This document shows, one piece after another, positions 8,025 through 17,024 of a stretch of 40,492 nt of DNA. Position 1 is the stretch's first letter, and each line of letters opens with the position of its first letter. The stretch is from Deltaproteobacteria bacterium (GTDB lineage: Bacteria > SAR324 > NAC60-12): positions 4,367 to 44,858 of the forward strand of contig JABGPG010000108.1 in NCBI GenBank assembly GCA_018645085.1, in the 5' to 3' direction. The notes under the pieces were generated by a model. The model was not told where the DNA came from. It did no database searches and worked only from the letters and a program-made list of their open reading frames with translations. The position numbers and the translations under genes were made by a program.

Positions 8025-10760
8025 ATGACTTTCTTTTTTAGCTCAAAATCGAAGCCTTTCCGGAAACATTCCTGCTTGTCCGGATTTATTTTACTGAGCC
8101 TCTTACTGTTTAACATTTATCAACCTGTAGAACTGCATGCGGCAAAAAAAAGCAGCGGTTCAAAGGTTAGCATCAACCTGCCTCAAACAATTATCCTCAA
8201 AGAATTCATCAAAATAATTTCGGAAAATACCGGAACAGTTTTTGTTTATGAAGAAAAAAATATGCGTGGGCAAATGTCAATCACGGCCCCGCGTAATTTC
8301 AAAGTAACTCCGGAAGACGCTTTTTTCTTCTTTGAAAAAATTCTCGCCAGTCAGGGATTGGCAATGGTACGTAAAAAAGAGAGTAAAGTCGTGGAGATAA
8401 TTCCTACGGCGGACGCTCGTTTTTCCCGTTTACCAATTTCAAATGATGGCGGAAAAATCAACGGAAAAAGCGGTAACTATGTTATGCGTCTGATACCTAT
8501 TTTTCACGCAGACCTCAAGGGAATACAGGCAACATTACAGCCAATTTTTTCCAAGACAGGAGTGTTGCTCGTTTATGAGCCGATGAATATGTTGATAGTA
8601 ATCGATTCCGAATCCAACGTCAGCCGTATTGTGGAACTCATTGATATGCTGGACACTTCCGTGCCTGAAGGTGTGGAGCAGATTGTCACTTTACAGCAGA
8701 TAATTCACAACGATGTCACAGAAATTCACAAAACAGTTTCTGAATTGTTTTCAAATCTAGTACGTAACGGCAAGCCAACTAAATTCAAACTACTGATAGA
8801 GACACGTTTGAATTCATTGTTTATCGTCGCAAACCGTAATACCACTGAAGAAATTATTGAATTGATTGAAAAAGTTGATGTGCCTGTTGAAGGTGCAAAA
8901 ACAACTATTCATGAACTGAAATATTCTGATGCAGCAAAGCTGGTTCCCCTCATTACTACTGTTTTTCCAAAAACGACTTCAATCAAAATAGTACCCTTTG
9001 CACCTTTTAATGCACTGATAATTATTGCTAACCCAGTAACAACTGGGCAAATAATTGATCTGGTAGATCAACTTGATATTCCGCGGGGGAACCGTCAAAT
9101 AATGCTGCAGCAATTAGACTATGCTTCAGCCAAAATACTGGCACCTTTGCTTTCAAAAATATTCGCGGATAAAGTGGTTGCAGGAAAAGGTGAAGGGAAA
9201 ACCGCTTCAGGCAGTCCGGTTAAAATAATTGCTGAACCACGATTGAACGCGTTGATCATCATTGCGGATCGTTTAGCAACCGATAGAGTTCTTCAACTGA
9301 TTTCAAAACTAGACACTGAACAAGGTACTTCCGGAGAGACGCAACTAAAATTAATCCCGCTCGAAAACACATCGGCCAAACGGATGGCAAATCTGCTGAC
9401 AAAAATATTCGCGGATAAAGTGGTTGCCGGAAAAGGGGAAGGAAACACCGCCAAGGCAAGTCCAGTGAAAATTATTGAAGAGGAACGTCTGAATTCCCTG
9501 ATTATTATCGCAGGACGTATAGAGATCGAGGGTATACTATCCCTGGTTAAACAACTCGATGTCTACCAGGACAGTGGGAAAATTCACAGTAATTTTAAAC
9601 TTTACCATCTGCAGCACGCAGTTGCAAAAGACATGGCTGCTCTGCTCAAAGAAGTTACAGGTAAAATCACTGAGGTTGCACGGAAGGATGAAAAACCGCT
9701 GATCGAAACAACAGCACAGCCTAAAACAGTAGCTTCAGGAGCACAGTCAGAAATTTCAATAAGTGCTGATGAAGCGACGAATTCTCTCTTGATTTTTGCA
9801 CCGGCTGATGCCTTCAAAACTCTGGATCAGATTATAGTTGAGCTTGATGTACCAAGAATGCAGGTTTATGTGGAAGCGCTTGTGATGGAAGTTACGCTTT
9901 CAAAAAGTTTAAATTTAGGTATCAATTGGAAAGCCGCCGGTGCGACTAACAGTGGCCGAATAATTACGGGTGGATTTCCAAATGGAGGTGCTTTCACTGG
10001 AGACGCCACCACAGGAGGAACTGCGGCAATTGCTGCCGATAGCTCAACAATTGGAGTCTTGAACGGAAACACAATCAGTATTGGAGGAAAAGAATTTTTT
10101 AGCTTCGGAGCATTTGTTAAAGCAGTCCAAAACAATAATGACGTAAATGTCCTCGCAAATCCACAATTGATGATTATTAACAATCCTCAGGAGGGCGAAG
10201 TACCAAATATTAATGTTGTCTCTGTAGTACCTGTTTCACCAAAAACTATTACCAGCGCGAGTAATATTACCACAACAGAATACCAATTTAAGGAAGTTGG
10301 TATTAAACTTGAAATTAAACCGCAGATCAGTGGAAAAAACAGTATACGACTTGATATTGCCCAGGAGTCAAGTGATGTTGTGAATCCAACAGCCAACCCA
10401 ATCACGATTTTTAAACGTACCATCAAAACCTCCGTGATTGCAGAAGATGGCGAAATTATTGTACTTGGTGGTTTGATCAAAGAAAAAATTGCACGCGACC
10501 AGGACAAAATTCCAGGTTTTGGGGATTTACCTTTGCTAGGCTGGTTGTTTCGCAGCAAGACAGATCAATTTGAAAAAATTAACCTGATCATTTTTATTCG
10601 TCCAACCATTATCCGTACAAAAGCAGATTTGGAAAGAATTAATGAACGTGCCAGTTCCCGTTTCAAAAAAGCAAAAGAGCTTAACAAAGTATCCAATCAA
10701 GTGCTGGAAGATATGGGTCTTCCTGAACTTTCTGAAAAAGCAGAGATGGTCACGGAATAA
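8025..10760 (+). CDS. gspD: Type II secretion system secretin GspD with expanded N-domain array
   Basis: N-terminal hydrophobic signal, N0 domain, six N1-like repeats ('RLNALIIIA' type cores), C-terminal secretin domain 'VYVEALVMEVTLSKSLNLGINWKA...VNVLANPQLMIINN...EDGEIIVLGGLIKE...VPGFGDLPLLGWLFRS'-like. Confidence 0.93.
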   Translation: MTFFFSSKSKPFRKHSCLSGFILLSLLLFNIYQPVELHAAKKSSGSKVSINLPQTIILKEFIKIISENTGTVFVYEEKNMRGQMSITAPRNFKVTPEDAFFFFEKILASQGLAMVRKKESKVVEIIPTADARFSRLPISNDGGKINGKSGNYVMRLIPIFHADLKGIQATLQPIFSKTGVLLVYEPMNMLIVIDSESNVSRIVELIDMLDTSVPEGVEQIVTLQQIIHNDVTEIHKTVSELFSNLVRNGKPTKFKLLIETRLNSLFIVANRNTTEEIIELIEKVDVPVEGAKTTIHELKYSDAAKLVPLITTVFPKTTSIKIVPFAPFNALIIIANPVTTGQIIDLVDQLDIPRGNRQIMLQQLDYASAKILAPLLSKIFADKVVAGKGEGKTASGSPVKIIAEPRLNALIIIADRLATDRVLQLISKLDTEQGTSGETQLKLIPLENTSAKRMANLLTKIFADKVVAGKGEGNTAKASPVKIIEEERLNSLIIIAGRIEIEGILSLVKQLDVYQDSGKIHSNFKLYHLQHAVAKDMAALLKEVTGKITEVARKDEKPLIETTAQPKTVASGAQSEISISADEATNSLLIFAPADAFKTLDQIIVELDVPRMQVYVEALVMEVTLSKSLNLGINWKAAGATNSGRIITGGFPNGGAFTGDATTGGTAAIAADSSTIGVLNGNTISIGGKEFFSFGAFVKAVQNNNDVNVLANPQLMIINNPQEGEVPNINVVSVVPVSPKTITSASNITTTEYQFKEVGIKLEIKPQISGKNSIRLDIAQESSDVVNPTANPITIFKRTIKTSVIAEDGEIIVLGGLIKEKIARDQDKIPGFGDLPLLGWLFRSKTDQFEKINLIIFIRPTIIRTKADLERINERASSRFKKAKELNKVSNQVLEDMGLPELSEKAEMVTE
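9155..9427 (+). repeat. In-frame near-identical direct repeat inside gspD (82-codon spacing)
   Basis: 'aaaaatattcgcggataaagtggttgc' at 9155-9181 recurs exactly at 9401-9427; protein KIFADKVVAGKGEG(K/N)TA..SPVKII(A/E)E.RLN(A/S)LIIIA duplicated. Confidence 0.9.
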
Positions 10761-10784
10761 AAACACCCTAACCTCCACTCATGG

Positions 10785-11654
10785 ATGAGTATGGAAACAA
10801 TGGAATTTCAGTCTAATAACATAGAGCAATCCTCAATTTTTCCGAATCCGGAAAATCCTCTGGAAATCAAGATCCCCTTGTTTGAGGGACCGCTTGATTT
10901 GCTGCTCCATCTCATCCGTAAAAAAGAAGTCTCAATTGCAGAGGTGCGTCTTTCTGAATTAACTGCGTCCTATCTGGAATACCTGGAACAACTCCAATCG
11001 ATCAATCTAGATTTAGCAGGTGAATTTTTAGAAATTGCAGCGATGTTGATTTTGATTAAGTCACGTAGTTTGCTGCCTAAGTCTCCGGTTGAAATTGAAG
11101 ATTTTGAAGAAGAAGATCCGGAAGAAATTTTAAGACGCCGTTTACTGGAATATCAGCATTACAAGGACGCGGCATTTGAACTAAGTTCGCTCGATATTTT
11201 GGGACGGGACGTTTTTCAACGTCCGGAAAATGTAGAACTGGTCGCAGATACTGAGGAAGCTGATCCGGAATTTGAGGACGTCTCAGTTTCTGCACTGCTG
11301 GAAGCTTTTGAGCGTGTGATGAAACGGATGCCTAAAATTTCCAGATTAGTAATCGAAGCAGAAACTGTACGAATAGAAGACCGTATTGAAGAACTGATTG
11401 AACTATTCGGAAAAAAACAGCATTGCCTCTTTGAAGAACTTTTTGAAAGTGACAATGCTAGAATTTGGTTTATAGTCACTTTCATGTCAATTCTGGAAAT
11501 GGTCCGTTTACATCTTATTAGCATTGTGCAGGTTGATCAGTTGGGAGCAGTTCACTGTTCTGTCCATGAAGATTTTAAACAAAACAGTAGTGATTGGTTC
11601 CATCTGCAAAACAGCAATGGAAAAGAGGCGGAAGCCCTGCTAAAAGCAAGTTAA
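10785..11654 (+). CDS. scpA: Segregation and condensation protein A
   Basis: 'IPLFEGPLDLLLHLIRKKEVSIAEVRLSELTASYLEYLEQLQSINLDLAGEFLEIAAMLILIKSRSLLPK' is diagnostic for ScpA. Confidence 0.93.
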   Translation: MSMETMEFQSNNIEQSSIFPNPENPLEIKIPLFEGPLDLLLHLIRKKEVSIAEVRLSELTASYLEYLEQLQSINLDLAGEFLEIAAMLILIKSRSLLPKSPVEIEDFEEEDPEEILRRRLLEYQHYKDAAFELSSLDILGRDVFQRPENVELVADTEEADPEFEDVSVSALLEAFERVMKRMPKISRLVIEAETVRIEDRIEELIELFGKKQHCLFEELFESDNARIWFIVTFMSILEMVRLHLISIVQVDQLGAVHCSVHEDFKQNSSDWFHLQNSNGKEAEALLKAS

Positions 11655-11884
11655 ACGCTCGTCTTAATTTTTTTTTGGAACAGTTGGTCTGTTGTTCATA
11701 AAGTATTTAATTCAGAAACTTGCAGATTTTCGACAATGTTTTATTTTTCAGTCTGTATGAAAACATCAAGTGTATGAATCATGCATGTTTCAATGATTCT
11801 GTAGAAAATCATTTTCTGTTGAAGAAGCTTTTGTTTCAAATAAAGCGAACAGAAAAATTTCAAACTCCACTTCCTTCGTAAAAA

Positions 11885-13168
11885 ATGTCCCGGATTTTAC
11901 AGCTGAAACTTATTTTTTTGGGGCTCATAGTTCTACTTTTACCGAACCTGTCTCCGGCAAGTCCGTCCCCCGGACTGAAAATCATTGCAATTGTACTTTC
12001 TAAAACTTGCCCCCTGCCTGATGGTCCGGACATGAGCATTGACTCTCCGAATTCGATTCTTAAATCCATGTCTAATCCTGACTGTCCTAAACATGGTGAT
12101 AATCAATTAGTTCAAACTGCTATTGCCAATCAAGGTTCTGCAGCAAAACAGGTCGGTGTTGAAATTAAAATTAAAGTAAATTCAGAGGAGCTAAAAACAA
12201 AGCGGCACCGCAAAGTCTACACAATTCAGGCAGGTGACACAGCAAGGGTACTGCATGAAATTGCTTTGGAAAATACCGGACGTTATCAAATTTCCGTCAG
12301 AGTTTGGGATGCGAAGTTTAAACGTATTTTAGTTAACACCACTCCGGGTGATGAGCGTTATTTCTTCATCGCTTCGCCTCAAGACGTAGAAGTCGCTAAA
12401 ACTCAACTTGCGTCAGGAGTGGTAGTTTCAGGGAAACGCATCATTTCGCCTTTGAAATTTGATCCTCCGGATTTACGCTGGGAATCAGTGCAAATTTTAC
12501 CGAAGCACGCATTGCGTGGTGAAAAGCTAAGGTTACGTCTCAATTTAATGAATGCAGGCGGAGATATTGTCAGGGATATTGCTGCGAAGATTCAATATTA
12601 CAATGTCAAACAACCGATGCGTAAATCTGTCATTGCTATGCCCAGCACACGTGTAATGGCTCCTGGAGAAGTAATAACTTTCGACTTGGAATACATTCTT
12701 CCCGATGATCAACTATTAGGGAATTACCAGATAATTGCCACAGTTGACCCTGAAAACGACATTGAAGAACTGAAGGAAAATAATAATATTGCTAAGTCAA
12801 ACGTCATCAAGCTGAGTGACATTAAGCTGCTTTTACCGACTGACAAATTTAGCTTTGAAGAAAATGGACTCTTCCTTTTTCAGTGGGACAGTCTGGCCTT
12901 CAGTGAATTCAAAATTCAAGTTGGTGTAGATGAAAAATTTGAAGATTCTGGATCATATTTTGATTTACCTCAAGGAAATCGCTGGATTGCAGACAAGGAA
13001 CTGGTTCCGCTGGCAGGTGAACTGCCGGGAATGGCGATGGGATTAATGAGAGCAAAAGCAAAGAATCAACTCTACTGGAGGGTGATCGGACGTCAAGCCA
13101 GCGGACAACAGGCAATTTCCGGAATTAACAGATTCAGCATAACGCCGGTTAGTTCAGATTCTTCATGA
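11885..13168 (+). CDS. Secreted CARDB-domain protein
   Basis: Signal-peptide-like N-term; 'GEKLRLRLNLMNAGGDIVRDIAAKIQYY...GNYQIIATVDPENDIEELKENNNIAKS' resembles CARDB. Confidence 0.65.
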   Translation: MSRILQLKLIFLGLIVLLLPNLSPASPSPGLKIIAIVLSKTCPLPDGPDMSIDSPNSILKSMSNPDCPKHGDNQLVQTAIANQGSAAKQVGVEIKIKVNSEELKTKRHRKVYTIQAGDTARVLHEIALENTGRYQISVRVWDAKFKRILVNTTPGDERYFFIASPQDVEVAKTQLASGVVVSGKRIISPLKFDPPDLRWESVQILPKHALRGEKLRLRLNLMNAGGDIVRDIAAKIQYYNVKQPMRKSVIAMPSTRVMAPGEVITFDLEYILPDDQLLGNYQIIATVDPENDIEELKENNNIAKSNVIKLSDIKLLLPTDKFSFEENGLFLFQWDSLAFSEFKIQVGVDEKFEDSGSYFDLPQGNRWIADKELVPLAGELPGMAMGLMRAKAKNQLYWRVIGRQASGQQAISGINRFSITPVSSDSS

Positions 13169-13211
13169 TTTTTCCATACTTTTGTAAGACACACAAAATA
13201 GTCTAAGACTT

Positions 13212-13610
13212 ATGTTATTAAAGTTATTTCTCGCCTTTACCATCATTCCCGTTGTTGAAATCTACTTGTTGATACAAATAGGCTCAGCATTTGGAGTTTT
13301 TACTTCAATTGCTCTGGTAGTTTTTACTGGATTTTTAGGTGCATATTTAGCCCGTATTCAGGGATTACAAACCTTATTCCGCATCCAGGAAAGTTTAAAA
13401 GAAGGGCACATGCCGTCCGGAGAACTGCTTGACGCACTGTTAATTGGAGTAGCAGGTCTTGTACTGCTCACTCCGGGGTTTTTAACAGACACAGTCGGTT
13501 TTGTCCTGCTGATTCCGAGTACCAGAAATGCGATTAAAGCATGGCTGCAGAGTAAGATTAAAACTCAATATATGTCCGAAAGACCGGAAGACACAATTAT
13601 AGAACAGTAG
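13212..13610 (+). CDS. fxsA: FxsA family membrane protein
   Basis: 'FTIIPVVEIYLLIQIGSAFG...LVVFTGFLGAYLARIQG...GVAGLVLLTPGFLTDTVGFVLLIP' typical of FxsA. Confidence 0.9.
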   Translation: MLLKLFLAFTIIPVVEIYLLIQIGSAFGVFTSIALVVFTGFLGAYLARIQGLQTLFRIQESLKEGHMPSGELLDALLIGVAGLVLLTPGFLTDTVGFVLLIPSTRNAIKAWLQSKIKTQYMSERPEDTIIEQ

Positions 13611-13775
13611 TAAATCCGGACATTCTCTCCTTCAAATCCACAATAGTTTTCACTAACAATCACAACTTTTTGGGCTGAATATCTTGCTCTTTAGTGAGTA
13701 TCTGGTACCCTGTCGTCAGGGGGTAGGGAAAATCATTTCTACTACAAACAACATTTATTAAAAAATGGTGACACC

Positions 13776-15059
13776 ATGTCAGATACAGCAAAACTTGAAG
13801 TTAATCAAAAATCTGTTGATCTCCCTCTGATTAAGGGCAGCGAAGGTGAAATTGGCATTGATATTAGTAAACTACGTTCACAAACAAAAGTAATAACTCT
13901 TGATCCAGGCTTCGTCAATACAGGCTCCTGTGAAAGCGGTATCACATTCCTTGATGGTGAGAAAGGGGTATTGCGCTATCGAGGTTATCCAATTGAACAA
14001 CTTGCTGCAAAGTCCAATTTCCTTGAAGTCAGTTATTTACTGATTTACGGTGAATTACCCTCAAATCAGCAGTTGCACGACTTTGAATACAATGTTAAAC
14101 GTCACACTTTGTTGCATGAAGATGTACGTCATATTTATCAGGCTTTTCCCAAGGACGCACATCCAATGGCAATTCTTTCAAGCATTGTCTGCGCGCTTTC
14201 CACTTTCTATCCTGATTTCAGTGCAACCGATAGTGATGCGGTAGATTTGGCAATTTGGCGTTTGATGGGCAAACTGCCGACTATTGCAGCCTGGTCATAC
14301 AAAAAAAATATCGGCCAGCCCTTCGTTTATCCGATTAACGAGTTTACTTATGCCAAAAACTTTCTGAATATGTTGTTTGGAGTACCTACCACAGATTACG
14401 AGGTTCCACCGGAATTTGTGCAGGCCCTGAATGTACTTTTCATTTTACATGCAGATCACGAACAGAATTGCTCAACATCCACAGTCAGATTAGTTGGCAG
14501 TAGTGAGGCGAACTTGTTTGCCTCAATATCAACTGGAATCGCCGCACTATGGGGACCGTTACACGGTGGTGCAAATCAAGCTGTCTTGGAAATGCTCGAA
14601 CAAATTCACAAGGACGGCGGAGATGTACAAAAATTTGTAAAACTGGCCAAAGACAAGGATTCCGGTTTCCGTTTAATGGGCTTCGGGCATCGTGTATACA
14701 AAAACTTTGATCCGAGAGCCACAATACTAAAAGAGTACTGTGATAAAATATTAGCTTTGCTGGGAACACCTGATCCTTTGTTGGATATTGCCAAACAACT
14801 CGAGGAAGCAGCTCTGACTGACGAATATTTTATTGAGCGTAATCTATATCCAAATGTGGACTTTTACAGCGGAATTATCTACAAAGCTCTGGGCTTTCCA
14901 ACAGATATGTTCACCGTACTTTTTTCTATAGGACGCCTGCCGGGCTGGATTGCACATTGGCTGGAAATGCGTAATGGTGTTTCAAAGATTGGGCGGCCAC
15001 GCCAGATTTATACAGGCGAAACTGAGCGGAATTATGTTTCTCTTGGCCAACGTAACTGA
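13776..15059 (+). CDS. gltA: Citrate synthase
   Basis: 'GILRYRGYPIEQLA'-like, 'LHADHEQNCSTSTVRLVGSS', 'GPLHGGANQAVLEML', 'GFGHRVYKNFDPRA'. Confidence 0.95.
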   Translation: MSDTAKLEVNQKSVDLPLIKGSEGEIGIDISKLRSQTKVITLDPGFVNTGSCESGITFLDGEKGVLRYRGYPIEQLAAKSNFLEVSYLLIYGELPSNQQLHDFEYNVKRHTLLHEDVRHIYQAFPKDAHPMAILSSIVCALSTFYPDFSATDSDAVDLAIWRLMGKLPTIAAWSYKKNIGQPFVYPINEFTYAKNFLNMLFGVPTTDYEVPPEFVQALNVLFILHADHEQNCSTSTVRLVGSSEANLFASISTGIAALWGPLHGGANQAVLEMLEQIHKDGGDVQKFVKLAKDKDSGFRLMGFGHRVYKNFDPRATILKEYCDKILALLGTPDPLLDIAKQLEEAALTDEYFIERNLYPNVDFYSGIIYKALGFPTDMFTVLFSIGRLPGWIAHWLEMRNGVSKIGRPRQIYTGETERNYVSLGQRN

Positions 15060-15087
15060 CTTCTACCTTCCTCAATAGACGCTTCCT

Positions 15088-15573
15088 ATGCCTGATATTT
15101 CAATGAGGGAGCAGCTGCTGATTGCTTTCATGTTTCTGCTGGTTTTTCTGCTGGCAGGAATATGGGGTATGCAGCAACTCAACCGTCAGGAAAAAAACCT
15201 GCTGCTGCAACTTGATCAGCAAGATCTTCAAATCAAGCAAATCCGTGCACTCTCTGGTGAATGGGATCAACTGCGTCGTACACCAACCGTGCCTGTTATG
15301 CCTCAGGCTCTTAGTTCTTTCGTAGAAAATATCGCACGCTCACTAGTGATTCAGGACAATTTACAACTTAATGTGCTGACCAATGTTCAAAAAGGAACAG
15401 AGGGTGTCAAAGTCGGTTTAGACAGACTTAAACTGGATCAGCTTTTGTCTATGCTTTATAAATTGGAAAATCATCGCCCAGTTTTACGGACTTCACATTT
15501 GAGTATCAGTATCAGCCCTGGTAACAGGCAGGTACGAGCCTCGTTTCAGGTACACAAGCAACAGGAAGGTTGA
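15088..15573 (+). CDS. gspM: Type II secretion system protein GspM-like
   Basis: N-terminal TM then small periplasmic domain; start overlaps with the following gspN-like gene. Confidence 0.6.
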   Translation: MPDISMREQLLIAFMFLLVFLLAGIWGMQQLNRQEKNLLLQLDQQDLQIKQIRALSGEWDQLRRTPTVPVMPQALSSFVENIARSLVIQDNLQLNVLTNVQKGTEGVKVGLDRLKLDQLLSMLYKLENHRPVLRTSHLSISISPGNRQVRASFQVHKQQEG

Positions 15574-16475
15574 GGCAAATGCGGTTTTTAAAACGTTTAT
15601 TATTATTTATAATCGGACTGCTGCTGATTTTTGTGCTGGCATTTTGGGGTTTTAAAGAGAATTTTCCCGGCAAATCAATCGCGGACGCGCTTCAGTTACG
15701 TTTGACAACACAAACAGGAATTCCAGTTGAGATTGAAGCTTTAGAGTTGGGGTGGTTAAAAGTAAGCACAGCCGAAATTGCCTTCCGAACTCCTGAATGG
15801 CTGGCAGCAACTCCGGATCTACGACTGCTTATTCTTGAAAATGTAGAAGCGCCATTTTTGCCGCTTATAACTTCCGGAAAAGCAAAAATACTTGGACAAC
15901 TCCATGGAGGGACAATCGAGGTTTCTACTGACTTGCAGTCCAGGAAGATGCTCGATATTTCTCTTGCAGGAGTAGAAATTGAACAAGTACCACTAATTGC
16001 CGCACTTCCATATGCCTTTGTTTCTGGCAGTCTTTCCTTCTCTTCTCAAATCGAAAATATAAATGCCCTGCAGAATCAACAAGCTCGCTTTCCGGAAGGC
16101 AAACTAAAAGGTCGACTTAGTAACGCCCAAATCCGTATCGCCGGAGGAGCAGCCCTGCTTAATCTGCAAATCCCTGAACTTGATTTTTCAGAGGTACTGT
16201 TTGACGTGCAGTTCGGACCTTTAATTGCCATCCGGAAAATTCAAATAAAAGGATCTTTGGATGGTACAATTGAAGGTACAATCCGCCTCAATGAGAAACG
16301 TCCGCAGATGTCATTAATTGATCTGAATATAGAACTCACGCCTTCAGCTGATCTCAAAGAGGAAATCAGTAGCTTTAGTACTATGTTGCGTTCATTTCAG
16401 TGTGGTGAGACAATTAAAGTTAATCTAAAAGGATCGCTAAACCGTCTCAACTTTCCTACAAGAAATAAATGCTGA
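15570..16475 (+). CDS. gspN: Type II secretion system protein GspN-like
   Basis: N-term TM, AsmA-like beta-rich periplasmic protein ('GKAKILGQLHGGTIEVSTDLQ...GSLDGTIEGTIRLNEKRPQMSLIDLNIEL'); coupled to gspM. Confidence 0.65.
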   Translation: MRQMRFLKRLLLFIIGLLLIFVLAFWGFKENFPGKSIADALQLRLTTQTGIPVEIEALELGWLKVSTAEIAFRTPEWLAATPDLRLLILENVEAPFLPLITSGKAKILGQLHGGTIEVSTDLQSRKMLDISLAGVEIEQVPLIAALPYAFVSGSLSFSSQIENINALQNQQARFPEGKLKGRLSNAQIRIAGGAALLNLQIPELDFSEVLFDVQFGPLIAIRKIQIKGSLDGTIEGTIRLNEKRPQMSLIDLNIELTPSADLKEEISSFSTMLRSFQCGETIKVNLKGSLNRLNFPTRNKC

Positions 16476-16775
16476 TCCGGCCCTCCTGTTACCTATGTTT
16501 TATTTGCTGAGTTAGCATTCAAGCAGTGTATTTACTGTTTATTCTTCCCCAAATAATTCAACAAATATTTTACTACTATCCCCTTTAGTACTCCTTCCTT
16601 TTTTCCTTTTTCAGGATGTATATGGTATCACCCTTCTCTTTTTTCTATGCCTTCCAAGCGTTATCATCTATACTAAATTAAATAATTAGCACATACGTAT
16701 ATTTACTAATTGTACTGTCTTAAATGTTTTATAATAATAATTTATCAAAGATATTTAATACGAATTCCTTAGAAG

Positions 16776-17024
16776 GTGAAACTGATGCAGAACAATTTCT
16801 TAAATCTCAAGGCCGGTGATCGTGTAAAGGTGACAGGTTACGGTCAGGGAGACCCAATTTACCGGAGCAAACTATTATCTATGGGATTGATACCAGGCGT
16901 TCTTTTCAGTGTAATTAGAACCGCCCCCATGGGTGACCCTCTTGAAATACTCGTGAACGGCTTCCATTTATCTTTACGCAGGCAGGAAGCTGACATCTTG
17001 AACATTGAAATGGTGAAACAATGA
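16776..17024 (+). CDS. feoA: Ferrous iron transport protein A
   Basis: 'LKAGDRVKVTGYGQGDPIYRSKLLSMGLIPGVLFSVIRTAPMGDPLEILVNGFHLSLRRQEA'; ATG at 16785 is an alternative start. Confidence 0.93.
   Translation: MKLMQNNFLNLKAGDRVKVTGYGQGDPIYRSKLLSMGLIPGVLFSVIRTAPMGDPLEILVNGFHLSLRRQEADILNIEMVKQ

Noticed and set aside
16720-16775. Possible Fur box upstream of feoA (ataataataatttatcaaag)
   Set aside because: Only weak partial agreement with the 7-1-7 Fur consensus in AT-rich DNA; not distinguishable from background by eye.
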